The notes beneath the pieces are model-generated. The model saw nothing but the letters and a program-made list of their open reading frames with translations. It did not search any database and had not been told where the DNA came from. A stretch of DNA of 64,000 bases, from positions 1 to 64,000 of the forward strand of contig QCLC01000001.1 of the NCBI GenBank assembly GCA_003214855.1, given 5' to 3'. The DNA is from Prochlorococcus sp. AG-412-I05 (GTDB taxonomy: Bacteria; Cyanobacteriota; Cyanobacteriia; PCC-6307; Cyanobiaceae). This document shows positions 36,827 to 47,024 of the stretch, piece after piece; positions within the stretch are counted from its first letter, which is position 1; every line of letters starts with the position of its first letter. Made by a program: the position numbers and the translations under genes.

Positions 36827-38992
36827 TCAGTTGAGAGGGGCTACAGGAGTTGGAGCTGGCTGTGATTGAGTCTCTTCCCCGTTCTGAGGCACGCCTCTGA
36901 GTGTGAGGTTGATACGGCCACGATTGTCAATCTCTCGTATCCGTACTGTCACCTCATCACCTACTTTCACGACGTCGTCGACCTTCTCCACGCGAGCCTC
37001 TGACAGCTGGGAGATGTGGATCATGCCCTCTTTGCCGGGCAGGATCTCTACGAAAGCCCCGATCGGAATGATCCTTGTGATGGTTCCGGTGAACACCTCC
37101 CCTTCGTTTACTTTGCGAGTGAGTCCTTCGATGATGCGCTGGGCGGCCTCTGCAGCAGCCCCGTCATGAGAAGCAATCGTGACGATGCCACCGTCTTCAA
37201 TGTCGATCTTGGTGTTCGTGCGTTCTGTAATGCCCTTGATTGTGCGACCACCTGGGCCAATCACTGTGCCGATCAGTTCTGGATCGATTCTGAAGCTCAG
37301 CAGGCGCGGGGCATGGGGAGAGAGGCTAGTCCTGGGAGCGTCAATGGCTTCCAGCATCTTCTCGAGGATATGGATCCTGGCAGGGCGGGCCTGATTGACA
37401 GCTTCTGCAATGGTTTTCACCGGAAGGCCGGTGATCTTCATGTCCATCTGCAGGGCCGTGATGCCATCTTTTGTTCCAGCCACCTTGAAGTCCATATCAC
37501 CGAGGAAGTCTTCGATTCCCTGGATGTCAGTGAGGATGCGAATCTCAGCATCTTCCTTGATCAAGCCCATGGCGGCTCCGCTGACTGGAGCCTTCAGTGG
37601 AACACCTGCATCCATGAGGGCCAGGGTGCTGCCGCAGACCGAGCCCATCGAGGTGGACCCATTGGAGCTGAGGACTTCGCTCACCACCCTGAGCACGTAA
37701 GGGAAGGTGTCCTTGGGAGGCAGTACTGGAATGATGGCGCGTTCAGCGAGGGAACCATGGCCTACTTCACGGCGCCCGGGCGATCGCATTGGACGTGTCT
37801 CGCCAACGGAATAGGGGGGGAAGTTGTAGTGGTGTAGATAGGTCTTCTCAGGTCCTGGGTTGAGGTCATCCATCTCCTGGGCATCGCTGGGTGTGCCCAG
37901 GGTGGCGGTGGACAGTACCTGGGTGAGTCCGCGTTGGAAGAGTCCGGATCCGTGCACGCGTTTTGGCAGCACGCCTGCGGCGGAAGTGATGGTGCGGACC
38001 TCATCGAGCTTGCGACCATCGACGCGTTTGCCTTGTTTGATGATTTGCTCACGCATCAATTTTTTGGTGAGCGCCTTGAAGTTGTTGCTCAAGACTTTGC
38101 TGTTGGCATTCACTGACTTGCGAACGGCATCGTCTTCTTTGAGGTTGTCAATGGCTTCAGCTGTTTTCGCTTTGATGGCATCCAATTTGCTATCGCGTTC
38201 AGCTTTGGTCTGCTCAAATTGCTTCAGCACTTCCCCGATGCTCTTGCTGCAATTTTTTTCCAGATAATTCGACAGCTTGGTGTCTTGAGTGGGGGGGTCC
38301 GGCTGTACTTGCTGAATCCCTGCATCCTTGAGGATGGATTGCTGTGCCTTGATTAATTCGCAGACGGCTTCATAGCCAAAGTCGATGGCTTCGATGACGT
38401 CCCCTTCTGGCAGCTGGTTTGCACCGGCTTCAACCATGACAACCCCATCTGGAGTGCCAGCCACCACGAGATCGAGATCGCCACGTTCGATTTCTCGATA
38501 GCTGGGATTCAGAACGAAATCATCACCGAGAAGCCCTACCCTTACTGCAGCCATTGGCCCCTGGAAGGGGATGCCTGCTAGCAAGGTGGCCATGGAAGCT
38601 CCCGTAACGGCCAGCACATCTGCTGGAACCCGTTCATCGAGCGAGAGACATGTTGCCACGATTTGAAGGTCGTCCCTCATCCAGCTAGGGAATAAGGGCC
38701 TCATGGGGCGATCGATTAGACGAGCGATCAGTGTGGCTCTTTCTGGCGGGCGTCCTTCACGTCGCATGAAACTGCCAGGAATGCGGCCAGCTGCATAGAG
38801 CCGCTCCTCGTAGTCGCAAATCAGGGGAAGAAAATCGATGCCTTCGCGGCCTGTCGATCTGGTGGCGGTTACCAGGACGGCGGTGTCGCCGCATTCAATC
38901 ATCACGGAACCACCGGCTTGGGGGGCATATCGCCCTGTGGTCAGCCGAATCTCCCGACCATCAAAGGAGATCGACTGTGTCTGACCTTGCAC
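36827..38992 (-). CDS. pnp: polyribonucleotide nucleotidyltransferase (PNPase)
   Basis: 3'-to-5' phosphorolytic RNA exonuclease of the degradosome. Two RNase PH domains (about 10-230 and 320-550) flank an all-helical linker. The KH domain has [19 protein letters not shown], and the S1 domain has [20 protein letters not shown]. The catalytic second core ([20 protein letters not shown]) is intact. It has 721 residues and the start is GTG. A terminator lies between it and rpsN upstream, so it probably has its own promoter in the roughly 100 bases before 38992. Confidence 0.97.
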   Translation of the reverse strand: MQGQTQSISFDGREIRLTTGRYAPQAGGSVMIECGDTAVLVTATRSTGREGIDFLPLICDYEERLYAAGRIPGSFMRREGRPPERATLIARLIDRPMRPLFPSWMRDDLQIVATCLSLDERVPADVLAVTGASMATLLAGIPFQGPMAAVRVGLLGDDFVLNPSYREIERGDLDLVVAGTPDGVVMVEAGANQLPEGDVIEAIDFGYEAVCELIKAQQSILKDAGIQQVQPDPPTQDTKLSNYLEKNCSKSIGEVLKQFEQTKAERDSKLDAIKAKTAEAIDNLKEDDAVRKSVNANSKVLSNNFKALTKKLMREQIIKQGKRVDGRKLDEVRTITSAAGVLPKRVHGSGLFQRGLTQVLSTATLGTPSDAQEMDDLNPGPEKTYLHHYNFPPYSVGETRPMRSPGRREVGHGSLAERAIIPVLPPKDTFPYVLRVVSEVLSSNGSTSMGSVCGSTLALMDAGVPLKAPVSGAAMGLIKEDAEIRILTDIQGIEDFLGDMDFKVAGTKDGITALQMDMKITGLPVKTIAEAVNQARPARIHILEKMLEAIDAPRTSLSPHAPRLLSFRIDPELIGTVIGPGGRTIKGITERTNTKIDIEDGGIVTIASHDGAAAEAAQRIIEGLTRKVNEGEVFTGTITRIIPIGAFVEILPGKEGMIHISQLSEARVEKVDDVVKVGDEVTVRIREIDNRGRINLTLRGVPQNGEETQSQPAPTPVAPLN

Positions 38993-39092
38993 GTTCTCTT
39001 ATGTTTTTTTGTCAAGCACCATACTGGCACTTTGCCGAGTCAACTTTCGTGGAATTTTGGAATTGATTCCTGTTGGTTCAGTTGCTAAGCAA

Positions 39093-39127
39093 TAAAAAAG
39101 AGGGATGGATGACTTCAATCCCTCTTG
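39093..39127 (-). terminator. rho-independent terminator after rpsN
   Basis: On the minus strand AGAGGGAT pairs with ATCCCTCT across an 11-base loop, followed by TTTTTTATT. It sits 46 bases past the rpsN stop and separates rpsN from pnp. Confidence 0.88.
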
Positions 39128-39172
39128 AGAATGAGTAGGAGCTCTCCACTAGATGCAGAAATGGTTTGAGAG

Positions 39173-39475
39173 TTACCAGCTGGACTTGACGACTCCAGGA
39201 AGTTCGCCCTTGTGAGCTCGTTCTCTCAGCTGGTTGCGGCATAGCCCGAAGTCGCGATAGACGCCTCTTGGCTTTCCTGTGGCCCAGCAACGATTGCGGA
39301 TGCGGGTTGGAGCACTGTTGCGCGGGAGAGCTTGAATCTTGCGGTGGATCTCAAGACGTTGCATTGGATCCTTGGCTGCATCGAATGCTGCCATTAGAGC
39401 CGATCTCTTGGCTGCGTAGCGCTCAACAATCTTCTTGCGCTTTACATCACGGGCGATCATTGACTTTTTAGCCAT
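39173..39475 (-). CDS. rpsN: 30S ribosomal protein S14
   Basis: 100 residues with the S14 core [20 protein letters not shown] and a basic N-terminus ([20 protein letters not shown]). This is the long zinc-free form, because the four-Cys ribbon of short S14 is absent. It starts with ATG at 39475. It belongs to the minus-strand translation/membrane cluster and is followed by a terminator. Confidence 0.97.
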   Translation of the reverse strand: MAKKSMIARDVKRKKIVERYAAKRSALMAAFDAAKDPMQRLEIHRKIQALPRNSAPTRIRNRCWATGKPRGVYRDFGLCRNQLRERAHKGELPGVVKSSW

Positions 39476-39583
39476 GCGGCAGTTTTGAAGCGCGAGGGTC
39501 GATAGCGAACTTTACCTTCCAACTGCTGCAATTGTTTTGCTTGCCCAGTTTTCAGCTGCTCAGGCTCTTGTAAAGAGGGCAGA

Positions 39584-40666
39584 TCAGTGTCCGATCAGCT
39601 GTTGCACCACCGATAGTTGAGTGGTGTCGCGAACGATCAGCACCACACTGAGACCTACCAATAAAAAAAAGCCTGATTGCATGAAAGCCAGCTGGATGCG
39701 CTCCGGAATTGGTCGCCCACGCACGCCTTCTAATAGCAGCAGCAACAGTTGGCCGCCATCAAGTAGGGGTAGCGGAATGGCATTGAGTACGGCGAGATTG
39801 ATCGAAAGCAATGCCGCGAAGAGCACTAGGCCAGAACTACCTTGGCTGGTTAGCTGGGCGCCCATTTCGACAATCTTCACAGGGCCACTGACTTGTTGGG
39901 CTGTGGTTGCGAAATCGGTGATGAGTCCTGAATAGCCCTTAACGGTTCGACTGAGTAGGGAAATGAATTGGCTGTCAACATGGTTCAGAACCTCTCCGGG
40001 GCCTTGGGCTCGGCGGGTTTGGCCTGTGACGTTGGCCTGCAATTGGGCGCCCACCCTGCCATTGCCTTGTTGCTCAGCGGGGGTGAGCACAATCTTGCTG
40101 CGTTGACCCGAACGGAATCTGTCCAGGTGAAGTTTGCTGCCTGGTGACTCTTTAATTTGACTCACCAGGGTCTGGATCGCTTCTTGACCTCGCCCTAGCT
40201 CGTTGCCATCCACGCTGAGGATTCGATCGCCAGCCGCTAGCCCTGCAGCCTCAGCGGCTTCTCCGGGTTGAACGGCTACAACCATGACACCTGGATCGGG
40301 TTGGCTTGGAAGCCCGATCATGACCGCTTGGCCCATCAGCACCAGCCATGCCAGCAAAAGATTGGCCATGACCCCTGCACAGATCACCAGGGCTCGTTGT
40401 CTGATCGGCCGGTTGCGTAGTAGGTCGGGATCATCAGGGGGGATTTCGCTGTTTTCGTCGTCATCCGGAAATGAAACGAAGCCCCCTAAAGGCAGAACTC
40501 TCAGTGCATATGTGACACCCCTTCGTTGCTGTTTGATCAGCGCCGGTCCAAACCCGATCGAAAATCCATTCACACGGATTCCCTGAGCAGTGGCAGCCAG
40601 AAAGTGCCCAGCTTCATGAATGATGATCAGCAGGGCTAGAACCGTCAGCGCCGCAAAAACGTTCAT
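39584..40666 (-). CDS. rseP: RseP-like site-2 protease (M50)
   Basis: Intramembrane zinc metalloprotease. HEAGH at residues 17-21 and the C-terminal LDGGQLLLLLLEG hold the ligands. A PDZ domain lies at about 130-210 (AAGLAAGDRILSVDGNELGR). Four hydrophobic segments are seen in 360 residues. It probably cleaves anti-sigma factors or leftover signal peptides. It is followed by rpsN and preceded by serS on the same strand. Confidence 0.93.
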   Translation of the reverse strand: MNVFAALTVLALLIIIHEAGHFLAATAQGIRVNGFSIGFGPALIKQQRRGVTYALRVLPLGGFVSFPDDDENSEIPPDDPDLLRNRPIRQRALVICAGVMANLLLAWLVLMGQAVMIGLPSQPDPGVMVVAVQPGEAAEAAGLAAGDRILSVDGNELGRGQEAIQTLVSQIKESPGSKLHLDRFRSGQRSKIVLTPAEQQGNGRVGAQLQANVTGQTRRAQGPGEVLNHVDSQFISLLSRTVKGYSGLITDFATTAQQVSGPVKIVEMGAQLTSQGSSGLVLFAALLSINLAVLNAIPLPLLDGGQLLLLLLEGVRGRPIPERIQLAFMQSGFFLLVGLSVVLIVRDTTQLSVVQQLIGH

Positions 40667-40685
40667 TCAGCTTCTAGTAATGGGT

Positions 40686-41963
40686 TCATTCTGGCTCTAG
40701 TCGATCGTTGCCGAAATAAGGCACAAGTGTCTTGGGGAGGAGGACACTCCCATCAGATTGCTGGCCTGTTTCGAGAAGGGCCGCCATGGTGCGTCCTACC
40801 GCCAGGCCGCTGCCATTGAGGGTGTGGATGAGTCGGGTACCTTTTTCGTCTTTGGTGCGAATAGCAGATCGCCGTGCTTGGAAGTCTCCACAGATACTGC
40901 AACTTGAAATTTCCCTGAAGGCGCCTGCTCCTGGTAGCCAGACTTCGAGGTCGAAGGTGCGTGAGGAAGAAAACCCTAGATCACCTGTGCAAAGTTCAAT
41001 GACGCGGTAGGGCAATTCCAAGGCCTGCAGCACGGCTTCGGCATCGGCTGTGATCTGAGCGTGGGCAGCCTGCGAATGGTCTGGATGGACGAACCAATAG
41101 AGCTCCACTTTGTTGAATTGATGCAGCCGGATCAGCCCACGGGTGTCTCGTCCATAGCTGCCAGCTTCGCGGCGAAAGCATGGACTGTAAGCGGCGTATC
41201 GCAGTGGAAGTTGGTCAGCGGGGATGATTTCATCGCGGTGCAGAGATGTCACCGGCACCTCTGCAGTTGGTGTTAGCCAGAGGTCGTCTTCAGCGCAGCG
41301 GAAGCTTTCTTCGGCGAATTTTGGCAGCTGGCCAGAGCCCGTAAGGCTGGCGGTATTCACCAGTACCGGAGGCATCACTTCTCGATATCCCTTTGAGGTG
41401 TGGAGGTCGAGCATGAAGTTGATGAGTGCTCGTTCCAGTCGCGCACCCTGACCCATCAGAGTGACGAAGCGACTTTGGGCAATCCGTACAGAGCGTTCTG
41501 TTTCGAAAAGTTTGAGCCGCTCGGCAATTGCCCAGTGCTCCAGAAGGTCTTTCCCTTCACGTGGCTTGCCCCAACGGTGTCTTTCTTGGTTGTCGTTCTC
41601 GTCGCGTCCTTCAGGACAATCAGGGGAGGGCAGGTTTGGAAAGCTCAGCAGTTGCTCTCGCAATCGGGCTGATAGTTGTTTTTCCTCGTCTTCTAAAACG
41701 GCCACCTTTTGCTTGATTAGGTTGCCTTGCTGCCTTAGTTCTGTCACGTCGCTGGCTTTTGGGTCGCTTCCCTGCTGGATTCGTTGACCGACTTCCTTGC
41801 CGATACGATTTCCTTCTGCCTGGAGGCTGCTGCGCTGTTCCTCGAGATTCCTTTGTTGCTGGGCGATCAGTTGTAGGCCCGTTAGATCTAACGTCATGCC
41901 CCTTCGGCCCAGTTCGTTGGCAATCAGGTCGGGGTTGTCCCGCACCAGGCGCTGGTCAAGCAC
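40686..41963 (-). CDS. serS: seryl-tRNA synthetase
   Basis: Class II synthetase. The N-terminal coiled-coil arm (about 30-105) and motifs FRREAGSYGRDTRGLIRLHQ (motif 2) and GSGLAVGRTMAALLE (motif 3) are present. I choose the GTG at 41963, which gives the familiar LDQRLVRDNPDLI opening, over the TTG four codons upstream in the ORF track. About 425 residues. rseP begins 20 bases after its stop. Confidence 0.95.
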   Translation of the reverse strand: MLDQRLVRDNPDLIANELGRRGMTLDLTGLQLIAQQQRNLEEQRSSLQAEGNRIGKEVGQRIQQGSDPKASDVTELRQQGNLIKQKVAVLEDEEKQLSARLREQLLSFPNLPSPDCPEGRDENDNQERHRWGKPREGKDLLEHWAIAERLKLFETERSVRIAQSRFVTLMGQGARLERALINFMLDLHTSKGYREVMPPVLVNTASLTGSGQLPKFAEESFRCAEDDLWLTPTAEVPVTSLHRDEIIPADQLPLRYAAYSPCFRREAGSYGRDTRGLIRLHQFNKVELYWFVHPDHSQAAHAQITADAEAVLQALELPYRVIELCTGDLGFSSSRTFDLEVWLPGAGAFREISSCSICGDFQARRSAIRTKDEKGTRLIHTLNGSGLAVGRTMAALLETGQQSDGSVLLPKTLVPYFGNDRLEPE

Positions 41964-42037
41964 GAGGGTTTTCAAGTCAGCGCGGGCAGCCTAAGTGTTG
42001 TTGGCCCTGCAAATGAATCCTGTTTGGTTTCGCCTAT

Positions 42038-43528
42038 TCAGCCTGCGAAATCGGAAGCAACAGAAGATGCTGCTCGGGCTCTTCCGCTAGCGGCCCATTC
42101 CTTAAGGGCGTTGAGTTGTTCTCGGGCTGTGCGGGAGAGCGGCACCAGTTGGCTGGCAGCAAGAATTAGGTCGGTCTCTTCAAGTTCTCGGCGTTCGGCG
42201 AAGGCCAAGTGCATGGCCTCAATCACAGTCTGTTCGAGTTCGGCACCTGAGAAGCCTTCGCTTCGATCAATGACCGCCCCCAAGGGGAGGTTTAAGTTCG
42301 GTCTTCGTCGCTGAATATGGAGCTCAAGGATGTTGCGCCGTTCCTCGCTGAATGGCAGGTCAAGCAAAAAGATTTCGTCGAAACGACCTTTGCGCAGGAG
42401 CTCTCCAGGTAGGCGTTCTACGCCATTAGCGGTAGCGACGACAAACACCGCGGAGGTTTTCTCCGCCATCCAGGTGAGCACGTTGGCAAGGACACGTTGA
42501 CTGGTGCCGCCATCACTTCGGGCATCACCACCAAAGCCTTTGTCGATCTCATCGATCCAGAGAACACATGGAGACATGGCTTCTGCCCGCTGGATCGTCT
42601 CTCTGGTACGTGCCTCGCTAGCACCCACTAGCCCGGCAAAGAGGCGGCCTACATCGAGGCGAAGCAGTGGCATCGACCAGTTGTGGGCGATGGCTTTGGC
42701 GGTGAGCGATTTGCCTGTGCCTTGGGGGCCGATCAGTAGAACGCCGCGGGGCAGTGGCAAGCCAAAGTGACGAGCTTCGTCGGAGAATGCCTGATGGCGT
42801 TGCTCCAGCCAACCCTTAAGGCTATCGAGGCCGCCTATGTCGGCCAGCGATGCATCTGTAACGCAGTACTCAAGAACCTCACTGCGGGCTACGGTCTGAC
42901 GCTTTTCCTCAAGCACCTCGGCCAGATCTGCCCAACCTAGTTTGCCCCGCTGTGCTAGGGCTCGGGCTGCTACCTGACGCACCCTCATTTCGCTGAGGCC
43001 GCTGCAAGCGTGGGTTAGCTCTTCTAAAACGTCGGCTGAAAGGGGGGAGCCACTTGCCTGGGCGATGTTTTCCAGCAGTGTTCTCAGTTCTGGTTCCTGC
43101 GGCAGAGGTAGATCGAGAATGGTCAGGGAATCATCAAGATCGCTGGGCGGAGTCCATGGCCCTGAGCAGAGCACCACAGTGTGGGGTTGATGGCGCAAGT
43201 GAACCGACAAGTTGCGCAACATGCGTGCGATACCAGCGTCTTCGCAGAAGTGATAAAAATCTTTGACTAGTAATAGGGTTGGACTAGTGGCATCAAGTTG
43301 TTGCAGCCATTGCAGGACGGCCATCGGTTGACGTGCCCCAAGCCCTTCTTCGTTAAGCACGCCTTTAAGGCCGCCAATAAAATCCCAGCTAGCAAGGCGA
43401 CGGGGCTGTAGTCGTTTTGCGGCTTGCTCAAGCAGCACTTCAACACGCTCCTCTTCGCTGCTGCGAATCCAAAGGAGAGGTGTTCTGGCTCTGATTAGTA
43501 GATCCAGTTGGTTATCCCAGCTCGTCAT
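42038..43528 (-). CDS. ycf46: Ycf46-like AAA ATPase
   Basis: The second half is an AAA module: Walker A GPQGTGKSLTAKAIAHNW, Walker B CVLWIDEIDKGFGG, sensor region ATANGVERLPGELLRKGRFD with the Arg finger. The N-terminal half (about 1-230) is the Ycf46 accessory domain with its own degenerate P-loop-like fold (LLLVKDFYHFCEDAG). It has 496 residues. The family is encoded in red-algal plastids, and in cyanobacteria has been linked to inorganic-carbon or photosynthesis regulation. The exact role is unknown. The start overlaps the DUF177 gene by four bases. Confidence 0.9.
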   Translation of the reverse strand: MTSWDNQLDLLIRARTPLLWIRSSEEERVEVLLEQAAKRLQPRRLASWDFIGGLKGVLNEEGLGARQPMAVLQWLQQLDATSPTLLLVKDFYHFCEDAGIARMLRNLSVHLRHQPHTVVLCSGPWTPPSDLDDSLTILDLPLPQEPELRTLLENIAQASGSPLSADVLEELTHACSGLSEMRVRQVAARALAQRGKLGWADLAEVLEEKRQTVARSEVLEYCVTDASLADIGGLDSLKGWLEQRHQAFSDEARHFGLPLPRGVLLIGPQGTGKSLTAKAIAHNWSMPLLRLDVGRLFAGLVGASEARTRETIQRAEAMSPCVLWIDEIDKGFGGDARSDGGTSQRVLANVLTWMAEKTSAVFVVATANGVERLPGELLRKGRFDEIFLLDLPFSEERRNILELHIQRRRPNLNLPLGAVIDRSEGFSGAELEQTVIEAMHLAFAERRELEETDLILAASQLVPLSRTAREQLNALKEWAASGRARAASSVASDFAG

Positions 43529-44055
43529 GGCGAGGTGAGTTTGTGTAATGCTGCCCAGCGTGGATCGAGATCAGTTCCCTTAGGTTTCACGGCAGTGGTT
43601 TGGGCGTTGGGCTGTAGTTGAGCTGGCCCGGGACAATCGGCCCCACAACGCTTGACTAAAGGCATCCGCAGACTCAGTTGTTCGAAAACCCAACGTTCTG
43701 GGTCAAAGCTGCCAAGAGGGTCAAGGCACTCCATCAGTGCATCCATATCCTCGGAATGGCTCGAGCCATGGAGTTCGTTTGGGTTTGGTCCATTGCCCTT
43801 CAGCCAGATCAGTTCTTCGGTGTTACAGGTGAGGGTTTGATTGAATTCGCTTAGGCATCGATCACAGCAAAGGGTGACGATGGTTTGGAATTTTCCTTTC
43901 ACTTCAAGAATGCTGCCTTGATGCTCGGCGCTGATGCTGCCTCTCAATGGGGTGAGAGAAGACATCTCGTCCAGATGTCCCTCGATCGACCAGTGCCGAG
44001 GAGCAGCCAAGGCTTTTAGGTCTTGTAAAGAAATGGGTTGGAGCCCTGGGATCAT
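43525..44055 (-). CDS. YceD/DUF177 family protein
   Basis: A 176-residue protein of the family often found beside rpmF and needed for 23S rRNA accumulation in plants and bacteria. Here it lies between yidC and ycf46. The conserved zinc-like segment [15 protein letters not shown] is clear, and a second Cys pair occurs near the end (RCGADCPGP). The ATG overlaps the yidC stop by four bases and its stop overlaps ycf46 by four, so the three are translationally coupled. Confidence 0.85.
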   Translation of the reverse strand: MIPGLQPISLQDLKALAAPRHWSIEGHLDEMSSLTPLRGSISAEHQGSILEVKGKFQTIVTLCCDRCLSEFNQTLTCNTEELIWLKGNGPNPNELHGSSHSEDMDALMECLDPLGSFDPERWVFEQLSLRMPLVKRCGADCPGPAQLQPNAQTTAVKPKGTDLDPRWAALHKLTSP

Positions 44056-45188
44056 TTACTACGTTTTTTAGGTTCAAAGGGAAGACGATCTGATCCACCG
44101 ATTGCTTCTGTTGCTAACGCAGGTTTGGACAGCTGGTCATTGAGGATTTTCTGCAGGTTCTCAGGTAGGGCTTCACGACTAAGAAGAAAAGTCTGACCTG
44201 CTTGAAAGATGTTTGCGATCACCATATAGAGCAATACCCCTGCTGGTAGTGGAAAGAACAAAAACATGCCCGTGATCATCACTGGCGTGATCTTGTTGGC
44301 TGTTGATTGTTGAGGGTTCGCAGGCAGCCCCCTGCCGGAGAGGACTTGCGAGACCAAAAGCGTCAAGCCGAAACCACCAACCAGAATTGCGATATCCCAG
44401 TTGATTTCCCCATCAACGTAGAAACCAACTTGACCAAGGGCCTTAATGAATAGAAAGCCACTTTGGGCAGCAAGGCCAGGAATTTTGCCTTGAACAGTGG
44501 CATCGCCTTCAGCCAAAGCCTGGACAGTGCCATCCGCAGATACCTTGACAAGATCATCCCCCTTGGTGACGCTCCAGGTTGGTGTGAATTTGGTTCCACC
44601 TTCTACGCCAGAAAGCCTGCTTGTGAAGCTTTCGCCAGTGAGCGTTTGCAGCTTGATTTGGGTCTTGTCTCCAACTCCTAATTTTGTGCCGCTTGGCAGA
44701 GAGGCAATGACTGGGAAATGTTTGGTTTCACTGATGAAAATCGAATGCTTGCTACTGGTAAATGGCTTGGGCTCAATGGCTGCAATTTGGTCGCTAGGCA
44801 GTACCTTGAGGTTCACCAAGTAGGGCACATCAGCAAAAGGTGATCCTCTAAGGGTTGCAAACAGGGCGAAGAGAATTGGCATCTGTACCAATAGGGGTAG
44901 GCAGCCTGAGAGGGGGTTGCCGAACTCCTTCATGACTTTCCCTAGTTCCTCCTGTTGCTTCTGAGGGTCTTTGGCATAACGGCTCTTGATTTCATCCTGG
45001 CGTTTCTTCATGGCCGGCTGGGCGATTCGCATGCGACGAGCGCTACGAATGGATCCGGCACTTAAGGGGAACAGTGCTAATCGGATGACCACTGTGAGGG
45101 CGACGATGGCGAGGCCATAGCTCGGCACTAATCCGTAGAAGAAATCCAGGATCGGGAGCAGAATGTTGTCGGAGATGTACCCGATCAC
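44052..45188 (-). CDS. yidC: membrane protein insertase YidC with an Ig-like insertion
   Basis: Inserts membrane proteins, including photosynthetic ones, into the plasma and thylakoid membranes. The core is clear: [20 protein letters not shown] near residue 34 supplies the hydrophilic-groove Arg, [17 protein letters not shown] is a membrane segment, [18 protein letters not shown] another, and [20 protein letters not shown] the last. Between them, residues about 165-250 read like a Big_2/Ig-like domain ([20 protein letters not shown]). It has 378 residues and a GTG start. It is part of the rpmH-rnpA-PH-yidC series typical of bacterial chromosomes. Confidence 0.93.
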   Translation of the reverse strand: MIGYISDNILLPILDFFYGLVPSYGLAIVALTVVIRLALFPLSAGSIRSARRMRIAQPAMKKRQDEIKSRYAKDPQKQQEELGKVMKEFGNPLSGCLPLLVQMPILFALFATLRGSPFADVPYLVNLKVLPSDQIAAIEPKPFTSSKHSIFISETKHFPVIASLPSGTKLGVGDKTQIKLQTLTGESFTSRLSGVEGGTKFTPTWSVTKGDDLVKVSADGTVQALAEGDATVQGKIPGLAAQSGFLFIKALGQVGFYVDGEINWDIAILVGGFGLTLLVSQVLSGRGLPANPQQSTANKITPVMITGMFLFFPLPAGVLLYMVIANIFQAGQTFLLSREALPENLQKILNDQLSKPALATEAIGGSDRLPFEPKKRSK

Positions 45189-45269
45189 GATCGATTGCTG
45201 AGGGTGGATGGAAATGTGATGCCAGTGTGCATCAGCACCTATATGGCTGGGTTACACGCTGGGAGCTAT

Positions 45270-45677
45270 TTAAGCCGCAAAGCCCTTTAGATCCTGGGGT
45301 GAACCTTTGGCCCTGCGGGCGCTAATCCGTGCATTGATGTATTTCTCGGTTTCTCTGAAGCTAGGTAAAGAGCGCATCTCAAGTCTTGAACCATCGTTGA
45401 GTACCAGTACCATGTCGCCCCAGGAGCCCAGGCCACGGGGCACTGAGCGCACCTCCTTGATTTGGCTATACACGACTTGGGTCTTATCGCGTCCCATCCA
45501 TCCCCCAGTCACCGAAACGCGTCGATTGGTAATGCGAAAGCGCAGCCATAACGCTCGAATCACAGCTCCAATGGTGAAAGGAAGGCCAATCAGTGTTAGC
45601 CCCATCAATAGGTTGATGATGAGATCGCTTTGAGCGGGGCCTCCTTCATAGAAGACCTCTTCTGAGGTTGTGATCAT
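45270..45677 (-). CDS. PH-domain membrane protein (bPH type)
   Basis: 135 residues from ATG at 45677 (MITTSEEVFYEGGPAQSDLI), which overlaps the rnpA stop by four bases. The longer ORF-track start is unlikely. One or two membrane segments (INLLMGLTLIGLPFTIGAV) precede the bacterial PH domain (RFRITNRRVSVTGGWMGRDK). The same gene order rnpA-PH-yidC is seen in other cyanobacteria, so the protein probably assists membrane assembly. That link is inference. Confidence 0.85.
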   Translation of the reverse strand: MITTSEEVFYEGGPAQSDLIINLLMGLTLIGLPFTIGAVIRALWLRFRITNRRVSVTGGWMGRDKTQVVYSQIKEVRSVPRGLGSWGDMVLVLNDGSRLEMRSLPSFRETEKYINARISARRAKGSPQDLKGFAA

Positions 45678-46060
45678 GACAACAAACCTGCTTGATGGAG
45701 CAATCTGTCGCATTCTTCTAGCAATGGAGATGCCTCTATTGCGGAGGCGACTGGCTTGAGGCTGATCAGCACCCAGTGATTGCAATGCTCGGGTGCAACC
45801 TCAAGCCTGCTTCTTAGGTGATCGTGCAGAAGTCGACGCAGACGGTTGCGAATGACGGCTCGTTTACTCACTTTGCTGCTGATCACAACGGCACAACGGC
45901 ATGCCGTGGAGTTGTGGTGCCGATGGGGTGCTTTGAGCAGTTGGGGATCTGCTTCGATGACACGGAGCACCATTGAAGTTCCATAAAAGCGATAGCCCCA
46001 CTTCTGAAGGCGCGCAAAACATCGACTTCCCCTTAATCGCATTGATGCTGGCAGCACCAT
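45674..46060 (-). CDS. rnpA: ribonuclease P protein component
   Basis: Basic 128-residue protein that binds the RNase P RNA. The RNR signature KVSKRAVIRNRLRRLLHDHL is intact, preceded by the typical beta-strand CRCAVVIS. It follows rpmH and overlaps the PH gene by four bases. The start is probably ATG-like at 46060 (MVLPASMRLRGSRCF). The second Met is an alternative. Confidence 0.96.
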   Translation of the reverse strand: MVLPASMRLRGSRCFARLQKWGYRFYGTSMVLRVIEADPQLLKAPHRHHNSTACRCAVVISSKVSKRAVIRNRLRRLLHDHLRSRLEVAPEHCNHWVLISLKPVASAIEASPLLEECDRLLHQAGLLS

Positions 46061-46120
46061 TGGAGCTTGGCTTCCTGAGGAAGTGGCGTGATTTGAGTGA
46101 TTGACCCGCAGTGTTATGGA

Positions 46121-46258
46121 TTAGACAGCGAGACGCGTGCGGCCACGTTTTCGGCGACTGCGGATCACTCTTCGACCAGTGTGAGTTCGCATGCGAACAC
46201 GAAATCCTGAGACGCGTTTTCGCTTGCGGCTGGTTCCACCAAAGGTTCTTTTTGTCAT
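46121..46258 (-). CDS. rpmH: 50S ribosomal protein L34 (45 aa), below ORF-track cutoff
   Basis: Reading minus from ATG at 46258 gives [20 protein letters not shown], continuing through [20 protein letters not shown] to LAV and TAA. This is the L34 sequence with its usual RxRMxTxxGRxVxxxRRxKGR pattern. Forty-five residues is the normal length. It lies 60 bases upstream of rnpA, as in nearly all bacteria. The plus-strand ORF 46111-46314 in the track is a shadow. Confidence 0.97.
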   Translation of the reverse strand: MTKRTFGGTSRKRKRVSGFRVRMRTHTGRRVIRSRRKRGRTRLAV

Positions 46259-46306
46259 TGAAGGTGAACGGCGTACAGCCTTTTTTCAGTCGACCAACTT
46301 ATCAGT

Positions 46307-46897
46307 TCAGTTGATGTCAATCAGCCAGCTGCCAAGGTAGCCGCCCATTGGTACATCTCCAGGAGCTTGGGCAAGGGCATTGAACTGGAACATCCCACGT
46401 TGGTCGGGGTTAAAGATTTTCATGACCACCGCATAGGTGCCTTCTGTAGGGATGGGGGTGTCTGGGAAGACTTCAATGCTTGTTTGGTCTTCAGAGACTT
46501 CGAACATTGCAGGAACCTCTTCTTTGCAGCGGGTGCGTGAGAGCATTCCCCCTAGATGAACAAGGCAAAGGCTCAGCTTGTTCGGTTTGATCTTTGCATC
46601 GAAATAGTCAGGGACAGAGATGCTTAGCTTGAGGATCGCAGTTTTGCGGTCCTTGGGTTTCAGCATCAGGTAATAGGTTGCTCTGTCACGCCTGATGGTT
46701 GAGCTTTGCCAGTAATAGAGCTTTTTATAGTCTTTAGAGTTCTCCCAGCGAAATTCAAGTAGCGCTGGTGTTGCCTGGGCTCGGGCCTTTGGTGGTGTGA
46801 TGCTTTCAAGCATCACACTGGAACCGATCAAACCGGCAGTGAGGCCTCCTAAGGCAAGGGTGCCTGGAATACAAAACCTGAAGAGCTCCTTAACCAT
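46307..46897 (-). CDS. DUF2808 family exported protein
   Basis: About 196 residues from ATG at 46897. A signal peptide (LFRFCIPGTLALGGLTAGLI) is followed by a beta-rich domain with the DUF2808 features: ATYYLMLKPKDRKTAILKLS, VPDYFDAKIKP and TPIPTEGTYAVVMKIFNP. The ORF-track start adds 21 residues that look non-coding. The family is cyanobacterial, secreted and of unknown role. It lies between aroH and rpmH on the same strand. Confidence 0.85.
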   Translation of the reverse strand: MVKELFRFCIPGTLALGGLTAGLIGSSVMLESITPPKARAQATPALLEFRWENSKDYKKLYYWQSSTIRRDRATYYLMLKPKDRKTAILKLSISVPDYFDAKIKPNKLSLCLVHLGGMLSRTRCKEEVPAMFEVSEDQTSIEVFPDTPIPTEGTYAVVMKIFNPDQRGMFQFNALAQAPGDVPMGGYLGSWLIDIN

Positions 46898-47024
46898 GAG
46901 ATCTAAGCGGGTGTGTTGGTAACCACCAGCACTAAAAACTACATGGATTCTCCTTTGCACTCATCTATCAATCAAAAAGACTAGGACGGCCTATTAGTTG
47001 GCAGCTTTTGGTGGGGCCAGTGAT

